From Adiantum capillus-veneris (taxonomy: Eukaryota > Streptophyta > Polypodiopsida > Polypodiales > Pteridaceae), in the NCBI GenBank assembly GCA_014529385.2, contig CM043944.1, forward strand, positions 71,254,884 to 71,318,883: a DNA stretch of 64,000 bases. Direction: 5' to 3'. Each line of letters starts with the position of its first letter. Positions within the stretch are counted from its first letter, which is position 1. Made by a program: the position numbers and the translations under genes. Below the pieces are notes generated by a model. The model searched no databases, was not told the origin of the DNA, and was given only the letters and a program-made list of their open reading frames with translations. This document shows, in pieces, positions 46,934 through 58,559 of this stretch.

Positions 46934-48401
46934 TCACCACCTCGCATGGTGCTCCCCCGCATTTGAATTTCCCCAAGCCATCTGTTTCTTCTCTTTGCGG
47001 ATGTGTTGTAAAGAATGTGTAATTTCTGAACTCTTAAGAAGCTCCTTCTGCCTTGCTCTATGAATTAGTCGTCTATAAGTCGATTGGTGTAACCCTAATA
47101 GGCTATTGGACTTATCCTTTCCTCCTCCATGTCTAGTGTGCTTAAAATAACCTATTCTTTCCATGTAGTGGTTTTTTTCCATGCTTGTGTGGAACATATT
47201 GATAGTGATCCGTATGTCTTGGAAAAATATGGACCATGGTTGAACGGTATGTGCTGCATTGAAATAAAACAAAATGGTTAGTAGAGGATAATTTAATTTT
47301 TTTTTTTGTATACATAGAATGTTAACCCACCATGTAATGTGTGATATATTGCCCACCCCACCCTGTAAGGTAAGCCTTCTTCCAATCCAGCAAGGCAGCT
47401 TGGAATGATGTGAGCTTACTTTGGTCCCAAGAATGCTGCTCAATGTAGTGGAAAATTTTATCTAGTGATTTCCACTCGTTCGCCTTGGGATTTTGGATTG
47501 CCACACCACCAGCATTTTCTTTAACCACTTTATGTAACTGTTTCCATTTGTAGAACAGGTTTCTCCTCTCTTCTCTATCTGAATCTTTGAGGCTAAACCC
47601 AAGAAACCTTCTGGCCTTCATGCCGCCTATCGATGCTTTCCTAGGTACCTTGTAACGACTTTGAGACATCTTAGGGTCCTCTTTGATTTTGACATTGCCT
47701 CCATGCAAACCAATGTCTGAGAGCACTCCGTCTAATGCTTTGATCAATCTTTTTGACTCACTCTCTAGCGTTAATGTCCATGCAACACATATGTACAAAT
47801 GAAGCACCTTTTCAATTATCCGACAGAGTGCATGAAGTGTACATACTTGAACTCTACTCAGAGGAATATCAAGCACTGGCCTAATATTTTATCTTGAAGA
47901 TGTCTGTTGGGAGTTCTATTCCATTGCACACTCTCAGGAGATTGTGCATCAGTCATGCAATATAAGCATGGATTTGCCACAGCTGCTCCGTGTGTTATGT
48001 TGTACATACACTTAAGAGTCTTTCAGTCATCTACCATGTGCCATTCCACTGTATAGTCACTAAATTCTTCCAATGAAAGAACGACTACGTTTGTTTTATC
48101 ATTGATGATAGAAGGAATTTGGGTTTGACTAAAAACCCAATTGAGGATTTCAAAATTTTCCTTATCAACCTGCAGTGAAAAATGAAAACACAAAATCAAC
48201 AACCAAATAATCAATATTTTTGTTATTATAGAGTGAACTAAGTATACCTAAAATGATCCTAGAGTTAGAATGTTGTTTTCGGATTGCACGTTGGAGTATC
48301 GTGGGTCCTCTTTTGTTATTGATGGATCCAGATCTCTGTTCATGAGGGTAATGGTGAATCTCTCCAGCTTCTTATTCTTCAGGACCTCGCACTTGTCGAG
48401 C
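46934..48401 (-). pseudogene. Transposase-like multi-exon gene, truncated
   Basis: Minus-strand exons: 48401-48248 (LDKCEVLKNKKLERF; ends in a stop at its donor), 48169 to about 47325 (acceptor TTTCACTGCAG; VDKENFEILNWVF; EWHMVDD.KTLKCMYNITHGAAVANPCLYC; after a frameshift CTLHALCRIIEKVLHLY; SDIGLHGGNVKI; SIGGMKARRFLG; WGGQYITHYM) and about 47270-46932 (SMEKNHYMERIGYFKHTRHGGGKDKSN). The arrangement D.KTL....G.....PC.YC followed by a LHA.CRI..K helix resembles large DNA-transposon transposases; the superfamily is not identified. The 5' part is cut off exactly where the direct repeat starts (48402). Confidence 0.5.
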
Positions 48402-49216
48402 TAAATCACACGGCATTTTGATACTCAGTAAGCCACCAAAGTAGGTTTGGTTTATTGACAATAGGGTATTTCCAAGCTCAGTAAGCGGCAGCAAAATCCC
48501 TTCCAAAAGTCAATGTTGACGTAGAGCAGCCCCCCAAAAAAGAAACAATTCTAATAGAGATTATAAATGGCAACGTTTGGTAACACATATCCGAAAACCT
48601 TTTCTGAATAGTAACCATGAAGTTTAACAGCAACCCAAAAACCCACTGGACGGGTAAAAGTCCATGCCAAAATACCATAATCATAAAGACTCATCGACCA
48701 TCAAGGACCATAACCAGGTTCAGAGAGAAAACCACATAAAGAACCACAATATCAAAACTAGCTACATCATCATTATCATAGTGAAATTGCCCTTTTAAAA
48801 TAGGTCTGCAAAGAAATATGCATGGGCAGAGTGGCAAACCTGAGTGACTTGTGTTGCGAGCTCCATACTTCAGTGTAAAAAGGACACACAATTCTACTTA
48901 AGCAGAACGACAACCAAAGTTAAGTGAGGGGCAGAGTTGCACCCTCACCTCTTTAAATAGAGGAAGGAGGAAGGCCGCCAGTCCGGAAGAATGAGTAGAG
49001 CGCCATGAGTGGAGAGTCCCCTTCCAACGACAGCGAGGCCGCCTACAAGCAGTATGAGAGAACTACACTAGCACCTTCACATCAAGTATTACACAAGCCA
49101 GTAAACTGCCCCCTTTTGTCAAAACCTACTTGTACCACAGAAGGGCCAAGTCACATGGTGGAGACCTAATAGAGTGAAGCTTAAGTGTTCAATATGCTAT
49201 GGGTCCTTAAGTAATA
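48402..49216 (+). repeat. Direct repeat copy 1 (815 bp)
   Basis: Matches 53201-54024 with few differences and starts abruptly in both places at TAAATC(A/G)CACGGCATTTTGA. It contains a TATA-like box (TTTAAATAGAGG near 48951-48965) and an ATG at 49005 starting MSGESPSNDSEAAYKQYERTTLA, which is frameshifted afterwards. It ends at a dinucleotide repeat. Confidence 0.93.
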
Positions 49217-49218
49217 CA

Positions 49219-49328
<110 letters not shown>

Positions 49329-49389
49329 CCGCCCTGTCCCAGGCACCAAACACAATGACTTGATAGTAGGCCCATTGTGAATGGTCCTA

Positions 49390-51600
49390 CTATCTTATTA
49401 GAGAAATGATATTTTCACGTTTAAAGTGTAAACCATGCCAGTCATGCTGAGTAAGAGATTGTATAATTTTATTGACTATTTGGCTTCTATCGAAACCGTT
49501 ATGGCAATATTTGCTTATTACTAATTTTATATCCTCCGAGGCAAGGAGAAAGTTGGAGGAAGAGTATATGATCAAATATAGTGGGCTGATACAAGTGCTA
49601 AGTGTTGCTTTGTGAGGCCTATTACTATTTCTCTTAATGAACTCCAAAGGTGGCAGTTTAAGAAGATCCCTTTTCCACACAAATCTTAGGTCGTATCCTT
49701 TAACACAAGGAATATGAAGGGAAATATAAAGGTTAAGGAATTGTTCCAAAGGACAAAAAGCTCCATTGGGTGTTACAAACTCATGTAAAGAAGTAGGTTC
49801 AATCTTTAGGCAATGAGGATATATAAGGCAGATTTCCTCAAGAAGAGCCTTATTATTGATGCTTAATATGTCATACATGTATCTGTAAGTATGCCTGAAT
49901 AGTGAAAGATTATTATTCTTGCATTCCATGGTTTCAAGAAACTATTTGTATTCAAAGAAGGCTAGGTATATATTACACATAAGTGGAGAACATGAGAACC
50001 CATGGGGATGCCCAAGCGTTGGTTAAAACAATGTCCTCCAGAAAGGATAGTATAGTTATCAAGCAACCATGAGATGTAAAGACAAAGCTTCTCTTCATTG
50101 AAGTGTAAGGGGTGTACAAAGTACGTCTTTTTTAGCCACCTCGGTTATTTGGAATGTGATATGTAGAAAAGACTCTTCTTTCTTGCATTGGAGAAAGCCA
50201 TTTTAATAACCTTGGCTAGAACATTCTTAAGGCCGAGATCCCCATCAAGGGGAATGTTTTCATAACATTGTGTGATATCTACTGAAAAAATATGGAAGAT
50301 TTGTTTAGGGAGGTTAAGAGAGACCTTAGTAGAGTTTTTTGTTAACGTGAAGGGGTTGTAATGTATTTGTAGAAAGTTGTGGTAGATTTTTTGTTTAGAG
50401 ACACAGATAAGCTCAAAGTCAGCTAATACTAGGTCAAGGCATAGAGTGATATCCTTGGTGACATCAGTAAAAAAACCATTTGAAGCATCAGATATCAATC
50501 TTAATTTGTGTTTACGTATATTATAGGTGGGAAAAAGTACTGGTAGTTTAGCTTCCTATAAAATATAGCCTAAATTCCTCAAGTGTCTTGAGATGCTATT
50601 GGTGACTGTTTGTAGGGAAGAGTTAATTCTAATGAAATCCTTCCCAGAAACATGATCGCAAGTAGCATTCCAAGCAAGGTTTTTGCATATAAGAGTGGGA
50701 CAACTAGAGCTTTTATCTAGCCCGACTATGAACCTAGTTATCAGTGGATAACCATTTTCTAGGAATTTGTGAAATTTTCTGAAAGAGGCATTCCTTCACA
50801 ATTTTTGTTAAGTCCAGTAGGACTCTCTTCTCTAGTTGGAGAGAACTGACAAGGTCAGTTAGGCAGCTAAGTAAGACTGATAGAGCGAGGTAAGGGTTTT
50901 TGAGGGAGTTAAGTATGTAATTGAGCCCATTGGCCAAGATTCTTCATATTTTGATATTTTCAATGATGCTAAGATCACAAGTACAAACATACAAACTATA
51001 TGTATCAGAGTTTTTGCAATATGAGATAAATTGATTGCATGTACATTTGGGAACAGATTCATGCTGAAGAAAATCATTATTGATTGCATGTACATTTGGG
51101 AACAGATTGCATGTACATTTGGGAACAGATTCATGCTGAAGAAAATCATTATTGTAAACCAAGTTTTTCATGGGTTGTTGATAAATCCAACCAATGAGTA
51201 CACTATCGAGCAGTTTGTGATTTCCAAAAAGAAGGTCAAAGCCCTCACAGAAAAGAGCTTTAGGTTGTATCCAATTGAGAAGTACATTATGGAAGAGACA
51301 GTGTACATAGATATAGCCTTGGTTTGGAGCTATTTTGTTGAGAAACCTTCGTTTGCAAGGGCTCGTAGTAACCTACAATACCATCCTTGGAGTCCTTGTC
51401 TAAGGTAGCCAAAACTTTAACCCAATCATTAAAAGATAACATGTGCAAGATAGGCATTTTCTTGTCTGTGGTAAGATCCGAGTCATATATTAGTTGAGAT
51501 GCATCCAAGCTGTTAATACAATTGAGGACAAGAGACGTGGCCACAAAGAGGGGCGCAGAGGTCAATTCCAATTCTTGTGAGAGAGCAAGAGTCTCCAATA
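49390..51600 (-). pseudogene. Penelope-like element reverse transcriptase remnant
   Basis: Reading leftward: a poorly conserved N-terminal part (51598-50734), LGYIL/KLPVLFPTYNIRKHKLRLISDAS near 50560-50480, IFHIFSVDITQCYENIPL near 50270 (the PLE D-x-x-x-x-Y-x-N-I-P motif), LLDNYTILSGGHCFNQRLGIPMGS near 50060 (the GIPMG block) and, in a new frame, RYMYDILSINN near 49880, where PLEs have (Y/F)-x-D-D. Downstream come EFIKRNSNRP and the C-terminal helices. Stops, at least two frameshifts and the D-to-Y change make it dead. No GIY-YIG endonuclease was seen. Confidence 0.78.
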
Positions 51601-53200
51601 TATTAAAAATGTTTTAGTGAAGTTACGATAACTTACTGTAGTAAGTAATACACTCTTTGGCCTTTCTAGCAAGGAAGGGTCTGGTTCTAACTACCAAAGC
51701 ATTTTTTGGTTTATGGTCTTTAAGGTACAACTTAATCTGCTCGATAATTTTTGCATGATTCTTAGGGTTGTGTTTTATACTCATGCGGGTGTCATTCTAA
51801 AAGGTTTGTGGTCCTGAAAGGATATAAAAAAGATCACTTACTGTAGATTGTGCCTGTAAATCTTAAACTGGCAAAGTCAAAGACTGTAATAGCCGTGAGC
51901 AGGAGACCAGAAAAATAGTCTATGAAGGACCACCTAACACCAATCAACCAATTAAGGGATTATAGACTGTGGGTCCATCTTAGAGTTAAGTTGCAGAATT
52001 AGTTTCCAAAGCCAGCATCCCAATTTTTCCATAGAAGAAAAAAATCTTATGTTTAGGATGTGTGTGTAGCTGCTCTATTATAGATAATAAGACATAATTG
52101 AACTTTTCACATTCAAAGAGACAGTTGGCTTTAGAAAAAGAAAATGATAAGTACAAAAAAATTCAGTCTTAAAATTAATTTTGTACAATGATTGTAAGAA
52201 TGAAGCCTCATTCCAGTATACAATTTAACAAAAAAACTTCCCAAGCAGTAGGTGAATGTGTAATCTAGTGTTGGACAGCTTGCTACAGCCAAAAAAATTT
52301 CCAAGACAAGATAGAGTCCTTACCTGCATCCATCCAAAAAAGACAACAAATGTGCTAGCCTTGGATGTGTTTTATAGGTATTAATGGACTATACCAATTG
52401 TTATCCATGTCCATCTTACAAACTTTTTTTGAACTTACAAGCTTAGTTCATAGTATTTTTGGAAAAAAATGTTTTCTCTCTTTTTCTTAAAAGAATCCCA
52501 AAGTTTCTAGTAACAGAGTATTATTTTGATTAGAAGGCCATCACCCCTTCTAATCCAAGTGTCTGAATCCCCCCTTTTTATATTCTTAATAGTTTTATCA
52601 GTTATGACAGCTCCACCAAATGAAGTTTATAAAAAGTTCCAGTTACAGTTCTTATAAAGTATCAAGCTTGTTTAAATTTTCTTTAGGTTAGATACCCATC
52701 ATGGTAAATGAACTCCAAATCATCCCACAATGTGTATTTCACTTACCATATATTTCTCTTAAGCAATCCAAGAAGCGTTGCTAAAAGCCAGGACTTAATC
52801 CGAACCATGAAGTTTTAAGGGAAAAGATATACCATTCTTGAAGTGCTAGGACCATATCAATATCCAAAGCTATAACAAGAGCAACATCTACCCAAGTGAA
52901 TGCAAAAGCTGTAATGCATATCCTAACCATACTAAAGTAAAGACCAAGAACTGACATAGTGTGCAACCGGGTACAACACCCCTAATGAACCATGTTTGTT
53001 TGTTTTTTAAACAGTGCACAGTAGGATAAAAAAACACCACCACCCATGTATGTACCCATAGCCAAATAATATTAGTGCGCAGTAGGGTATAAAAACACCT
53101 CCAACCCATGTATGTACCCATAGCCATCCAATATACAAGGCCAATCAAGGCTTCTCGTTGATGGTGCTACAAAACTTATGTAAAATCTGACAGTATCAAG
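51600..53200. other. Non-coding part between the Penelope remnant and direct repeat 2
   Basis: No coding similarity was seen. It contains a tandem pair of ~58 bp (53010-53125, with CCCATGTATGTACCCATAGCC twice). Nearby, inside the Penelope remnant at 51030-51150, is a small direct repeat of GATTGCATGTACATTTGGGA. Confidence 0.5.
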
Positions 53201-54024
53201 TAAATCGCACGGCATTTTGATGCTCAGTAAGCTACCAAAGTAGTTTTGGCTACTACCAATAGAGTATTGCCAAGCTCAGTAAAGCGGCAGCAAAATCCCT
53301 TACGAAAGCCAATGTTGACGTAGAGCAGTCCCCCCAAAAAAAAAAACAGTTTTAATAGAGATTATAAATGGCAACATTTGGTAACACACATCCGAAAACC
53401 TTTTTTGAACAGTAACCACAAAGTTTAACAACAACCCAAAAACCTAGTGGAAAGGTAAAAATCCATGCCAAAATACCATCATCATAAATACTCACCGACC
53501 ATCAAGGACCATAACCAAGTTCAGAGCGAAAACCACATAAAGAAACACAATATCAAAACTAGCTACAGCATCATTAATATCATAGTGAAATTGCCCTTTT
53601 AAAATAGGTCTACAAAGAAATATGGATGGGCAGAGTGGCAAACCTGAGTGACTTGTGTTGCGAGCTCCATACTTCATTGTAAAAAAAACACACAATTCTA
53701 CTTAAGCAGAACGACAACCAAAGCTAAGTGAGGGGCAGAGTTTCACCCTCACCTCTTTAAATAAAGGAAGGAGGAAGGCCGCCAGTCCGTAATAATGAAC
53801 AGAGCACCATGAGTGGAGAGACCCCCTCCAGTGTGGACAGCGAGGTGGCCTACAAGCAGTATGAGAGAACTACACTAGCGCCTTCATGGCAAGTATTACA
53901 CAAGGCAGTAAACCGCCCCCCTTTTGTCAAAACCTACTTGTACCACAGAAGGGCCAAGTCACATGGTGGAAACTTAATAGAGTGAAGCTTAAGTGTTCAA
54001 TATTCTATGGGTCCTTAAGTAATA
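53201..54024 (+). repeat. Direct repeat copy 2 (824 bp)
   Basis: Second copy of 48402-49216. Together with copy 1 it brackets the Penelope remnant, as pseudo-LTRs do in that class. It contains TATA-like TTAAATAAAG (53757-53766) and an open 58-codon ORF. Confidence 0.93.
53809..53985 (+). CDS. Short ORF (58 codons) behind a TATA-like box
   Basis: ATG at 53809, 43 bp after a TATA-like box, opens MSGETPSSVDSEVAYKQYERTTLA and continues through VNRPPFVKTYLYHRRAKSH to TGA at 53983. The counterpart at 49005 shares the first 23 codons with a net two-codon difference and is shifted by one C later. It resembles a first exon or a uORF; product unknown. Confidence 0.35.
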   Translation: MSGETPSSVDSEVAYKQYERTTLAPSWQVLHKAVNRPPFVKTYLYHRRAKSHGGNLIE

Positions 54025-54027
54025 GGA

Positions 54028-54028
54028 T

Positions 54029-54089
<61 letters not shown>
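54028..54089. repeat. (GT)n(GA)n compound microsatellite
   Basis: About 25 bp of GT followed by about 36 bp of GA. Confidence 0.95.
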
Positions 54090-54095
<6 letters not shown>

Positions 54096-54409
54096 GGCGG
54101 TAGATTTTGACAGGGAGAGATGGAAATGAAGGCACAACAAATACGATGGCAGCAATGTTTGAAGAGCAATGGTTTTGTTTAGATATTGACTTTTGTGCAA
54201 GACTAAATTCCCATGGTATTTTAATTTTAAGCTTTTGAAATTGTAGTTCATTTTGTCGGTGAGTTTGTGTGTGTGCCGTGACAAGAAAGTGAGGGAAGCT
54301 ATTTTTAAACTCAGAGAGTTTGTAAGGTACTTCATATCTTTATTCAACTTAACTTTTCTATATACACTATATCTTAGTGTACTTTTGTGTGTTATCTTGT
54401 AGGTTTGTG

Positions 54410-54765
54410 AGCTCCAAAGAAATTGAAATAGATTCCATCCTTGCTACTCAGTCTCTTGTCGTGGAAATCGTGTGTGCCATTGAGGAAGCATTTCCTCGAT
54501 CTGTTCTTTTTAGTCAAGTTTACCTCTTGGTTCATGTGGTTGAGGAGATCACTATATGTGGAGTAGTGCATGCTTGTTGGATGTTCTTTCTAGAAAGGTT
54601 TTAAAAGACTCTCAAACAATTTGTGTGACTATCTATGGGCCCAACCAGAGGCATGCATGGACAAAGGATGGATCATGCAAGAGGCATTTGTTTACATTTC
54701 ATAGTATTTGGGACAAGTTGATCCCTCAATGCCTTGCATATGGTCAAATGAGGAAGATACAAGGA
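54410..54765 (+). pseudogene. CACTA-type transposon fragment (DUF4218-like)
   Basis: An open segment (54377-54604) contains VVEIVCAIEEAFPRSVLF, YLLVHVVEEITICGVVHACWMFFLERF and then, with a stop, LKDSQTICVTIYGPNQRHAW. This matches the pattern of the DUF4218 domain found next to CACTA/En-Spm transposases (EKIFPPSFFD.M.HL..HLV.E....GPV..RWMYPFERF...LK..VRN.A.PE). Only this piece is present. Confidence 0.65.
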
Positions 54766-54937
54766 TGACTTCACACCTACCAAATGGAAAGGGCAAATTA
54801 TTTAGCATGGATATGTATCTACATAGAGTCGTCAACAACTTTTGCATCATCAATTCAAAGGTTATGACCAAGTGGGTGGACTTGTGGACAATGGAAAATG
54901 CAAGGTGTTTGCAAGAGAGGGAAGCATGGAAGCAGGA

Positions 54938-57145
54938 TCATGGTAGAACTAACATGTGGTACTCATTTCTATTCTTCTTGCAATGAACTAGCAATATCGT
55001 CAAACAAGGCAGTGGATCCTTGTTCCTCAGAATAATCATAATCTGACAAAATTTTGCAGGTAGTCTATTAAGGAAAACAGCTATAAGATCTTCATCTAGC
55101 ACAAGGGCCTCAACATAAATTACCTCAGTGCGGATGCTCTTCAATATGCTAGCTAAAGCTGCAATGTTTTCATCATCACGCATGGTAAGAGAATATAACT
55201 AAATTTTAAGACTCATTTTGGCTTTGGTACCCAAGACTTTCTCTAATTCCATCCAAGCAGCATTTAAAGCTTTCACATTGAGGGCCGTTTTTCAAATTTT
55301 TGCTCCACCTCTCTCTTGGTATGCACGGGACGGGGTATGCACTTGATGCATGAAAATCATAAAAAAAACTATGTATTTATTTTGTACATAGCTATGGTTT
55401 TGACACAATTGGATCTCGGAATAAGGAGAGGTACGAACAAACCCTATGAAATAAAAAATCATTGGATGCTGATTCTACCTGAGGACCACTACCTGACGAT
55501 TACTACAGGTGAAGAGTAAAAGTCAATAGTGAAAGGGAGGAGAATCTTATGCATTATGGAGTTGGAGTCAACAAAATATTATCAAACTCAAGCATAATTC
55601 ACTTGTGGACACAAGGCTTTCACATGAAGTCAAGAGGGGACCACCTGAAAGACTTTTGGAAAGGAAAGACACACACATTTTTGTGGGCTTCTTGTCTATT
55701 TTTTCCATTCCGATTTGGAATAAGTTTTCAACAGCAAAGTTGTAGGTGTTGAGCTGATCTTTCAGTCCCTATTTTTTTATAATTTTTGGAGCTACGGTTT
55801 GGGATATATGGCCAAAATGGTGGAGCCTGTCTGTCCACATGGGAAGAATTCATGATTAACCAACTCCACACACACAATTTCTTATAGGTTTCTCTCCATT
55901 ATTGCTGTATTTTCTCTTATTTTATCAAGATTCTCTTGGACTCAAGCTATGGAAGGTGGCATGGAGACAAAGGTCAATAAGCAAGGCACATAGAGCTCTC
56001 TCATTGGGGGAATGCCTCTAGCTGAGGCTACTTTGTGATAACTCTTCTTGCTCATAATCTCTTTCCTAATCACTTTATTGGCCTATAAAAGGAGGCCTTC
56101 TCTTTTGTAATGGGACACACACACACCTACACATACACACCCTTGTGCTACATGCTAGTAGCATGAACCCTAATCACATAATCACAACACCATCACCATC
56201 ACCATGCACAAAAACTGAGTACCATACCTCCACACACTTGTAATGAAGGGTTGAAGGTACGATTTCAAGAAGAAGAATGGTGGATACACTCATGATATTC
56301 CTCACCATCAATTCCCATCTCTCCATTACGCCTTCTACGGTCTTGTTCCCTTCTCCTCTTCTCGCCATACGCTACTTATTGTATTCATCTTTTGCAAGCA
56401 ATCAACACACTCCATCTTGGTGTCATATCTTGTGTCGCTTGGGATATACTTCATTGTGAGTATGGTTTATGCTTGTTCTTGCCATTGTTTGCTTACGTTA
56501 AGGTGTGAGGATTCACCACCATACACACACTCTCTCTCCTTCTCATATTCCTATCCTCTTGCTACTTGCATCTTGAGGTGTTCGGATTCGCCACCTCTTG
56601 TATGAGAAGTGAGCATACTTGCATGTTTTCCTTACCTCATTATATTCCTTATTACATGCATGAGTAGCAAGCCCACTCTCACTCACTCACCATTCCCCTC
56701 ACCTTGTTCTCTGACCACCCCATTCCACACTTGGGCGTGGATCTTGAAATTTTTTTCCATGGCATGTTTGATTGTGTATATGTATGCATCCTAGACGCAT
56801 ATCTTGCTAGGTGGTGCCCTATTGTGTACCTCACATGATGAGGCCATTGTGCATAGTCTTGGTGTAAGAGGCCACCGGGTCTATTTTGCACTTCGGCCTC
56901 TCAACATCATCCAAGTAATGAATAAAGTCATTTTTGAGAGATGTGAGAATAATAGCTAATGCTTGCTCGTCCTTGCGTTGTTTCTCGATAGATAACGCTC
57001 TTGTAACTGCAAAGAATGTTCTTTCTTTGTCCGTTGAAAGGAATTTGACCATGCTCCAAAGATTCTTGCGCATCAAAAATCCCTTTACTTCTATTTGCCA
57101 AGTATGAAAGTTGGATCCGTTAAATTTGTCAACTTTTGATACCAT
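54938..57145 (-). pseudogene. Copia gag fragment split by a solo LTR
   Basis: The N-terminal half (57145-56908) starts MVSKVDKFNGSNFHTWQIEVKGFL and reaches NDFIHYLDDV. The second half (55274-54938) resumes with KALNAAWMELEKVLGTKAKM and, after a TAG near 55200, LYSLTMRDDENIAAL. The LTR plus one ACAT copy is 1,629 bp, a multiple of three, and the halves are in phase. No zinc knuckle, protease or pol follows, so this is a truncated copy. Confidence 0.82.
55279..56903 (+). mobile_element. Solo LTR (1,625 bp) inserted in a copia gag
   Basis: Starts TGAGGGCCG and ends CGGCCTCTCA, short terminal inverted repeats with TG...CA. It is flanked by ACAT (55275-55278 and 56904-56907). It contains a TATA box (56084-56091, followed by GGAGGCCTTC), a CA-rich leader and the hairpin CCTAG (56790-56794) / CTAGG (56807-56811) with TGGTGCCC, then a GAGGCCACC block. 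Its layout equals that of the Tat LTR, although the sequence is otherwise different. Confidence 0.88.
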
Positions 57146-57220
57146 AGTGAATCGGCAAAAGAGCTTGATGCTGAAGACCACTATCAAATACATTTGGATT
57201 TTCCACACCGCCGTAAGCAA

Positions 57221-57700
57221 AAAAAGTGAGTCTTTTTTAGGATACTTTTTTCCTTAAACATCGTTTGAATTGTGGTGTTTAAACTCTGAGCAAAGGATTG
57301 TCATTATGCTGTAAATCCAGAATTTATATTTTTTGAGCTTGAAAGTTAGCCTTCAAGACCACTTGCCGATCTATGATCGAGCACGAAGCACCGAGGGTGT
57401 GAGTGGGCTCTTAATCAAAGTCAAATGGCTCAAATAAGGTGGACAATTTAATAAGTAGTGTAAAAATATTAAAAAGACAAACTTTGTAATGGGAAAATAG
57501 TGCAAACGATAGCGTTGATGGATGTCTTCGCTCGCAACGGGATGAGGAGGCTAAAATAGCAGATGATGTCATGTCAAAAATCTACCAGAATCTACTAATC
57601 TCTTTGAGCATAGGCCCTCAAGGAGCCTCTGAAACCAATTGTAGGAGATCCTGGCTAAGATGGGAGGTGGCGAGATGTGGCCATGGCGTGCTTGATGCAG
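57221..57700. other. Spacer between the copia gag fragment and the next element
   Basis: No coding similarity was seen. It runs into a G run (57708-57726) and a GA run. Confidence 0.4.
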
Positions 57701-57707
57701 AAAATGG

Positions 57708-57723
57708 GGGGGGGGGGGGGGGG

Positions 57724-57775
<52 letters not shown>
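57708..57775. repeat. (G)n(GA)n tract, left side of a copia insertion
   Basis: A G homopolymer of about 19 bp followed by GA repeats up to the TG edge of the copia LTR at 57776. Confidence 0.95.
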
Positions 57776-57777
<2 letters not shown>

Positions 57778-58003
57778 TTGGAATTAGGGTTGCAAGGAAA
57801 CGCACACAGCTTGGAGAAGATGAAGGAAGATCAAGGCACAATACAGAGAGTGTATTACTTAGTGTGCAATGGAAAGATAGATAGACCTAGAGTGATGGGC
57901 GTATATAAAATGCGCGAGTGAAAAAACCTCCTAAAGAGGGAAAAAATGCCCCACTGGTCCTCACTGTGTTCACACACATCACTACCACATGTATATGGTA
58001 ACA
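57776..58003 (-). repeat. Copia 3' LTR, 228 bp
   Basis: TGTTGGAATTAGGG...GGTAACA, paired with 63056-63283. It is followed inward by the purine tract (plus-strand AATCCCCCCCTCAAG, 58004-58018). Confidence 0.93.
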
Positions 58004-58079
58004 AATCCCCCCCTCAAGTGATGCGGTGAATGAGAGCTGGCACATGAGTAAAGGGAAGTGCCATGCCTTGAGTACATGA

Positions 58080-58487
58080 TCAGTCCACAAACGGGAGTAG
58101 GCCCAAAGCTTTGCAAAAAGCTTCAGACTTCACACGAGACAATGCCTTTGTGAAAAGATCTGCAAGGTTGTCGTGTGTTGGCACATAAGCCAAGCTGATC
58201 TCTCTTGTTGAGAGCCTCTCCCTAACATAGTGGTAATACACCTCAATGTGCTTTGTGCAAGCATGAAAAACTGGGTTCCTTGCAACTGCCAATGCGCTCT
58301 GGTTGTCAGTGTTGATAGTGTTGGCAGTTTCTCGTCCAACACCCAAATCAGCCATAAGGCGTCCGAACCATACACACTCAACCGTAGTTGTGAATACTAC
58401 CCTGTACTCAATCTCACAACTAGAAGTGACCACATTATGTTGCTTCTTGCTCAACCATGATATACATGAACTTCCAAGCATGAACAA
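58080..58487 (-). pseudogene. Copia RNase H
   Basis: The open segment has SSCEIEYRVVFTTTVECVW, NTDNQSALAVARN (Asp) and CTKHIEVYYHYVRE, ending ADLFTKALSRVK. This is the C-terminal domain of the copia polyprotein. The frame is open over its whole length, although everything upstream is broken. Confidence 0.88.
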
Positions 58488-58559
58488 AAACCACTTGTGT
58501 ACACTCGTGTGTCAAAACAACCAACCCAATCTGAGTCCAAAAAAGCATGTAAGTCTGGC

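Noticed and set aside
53886-54110. ORF ending in an Arg-Glu run
   Set aside because: Driven by the (GT)n(GA)n microsatellite and out of frame with the conserved short ORF.
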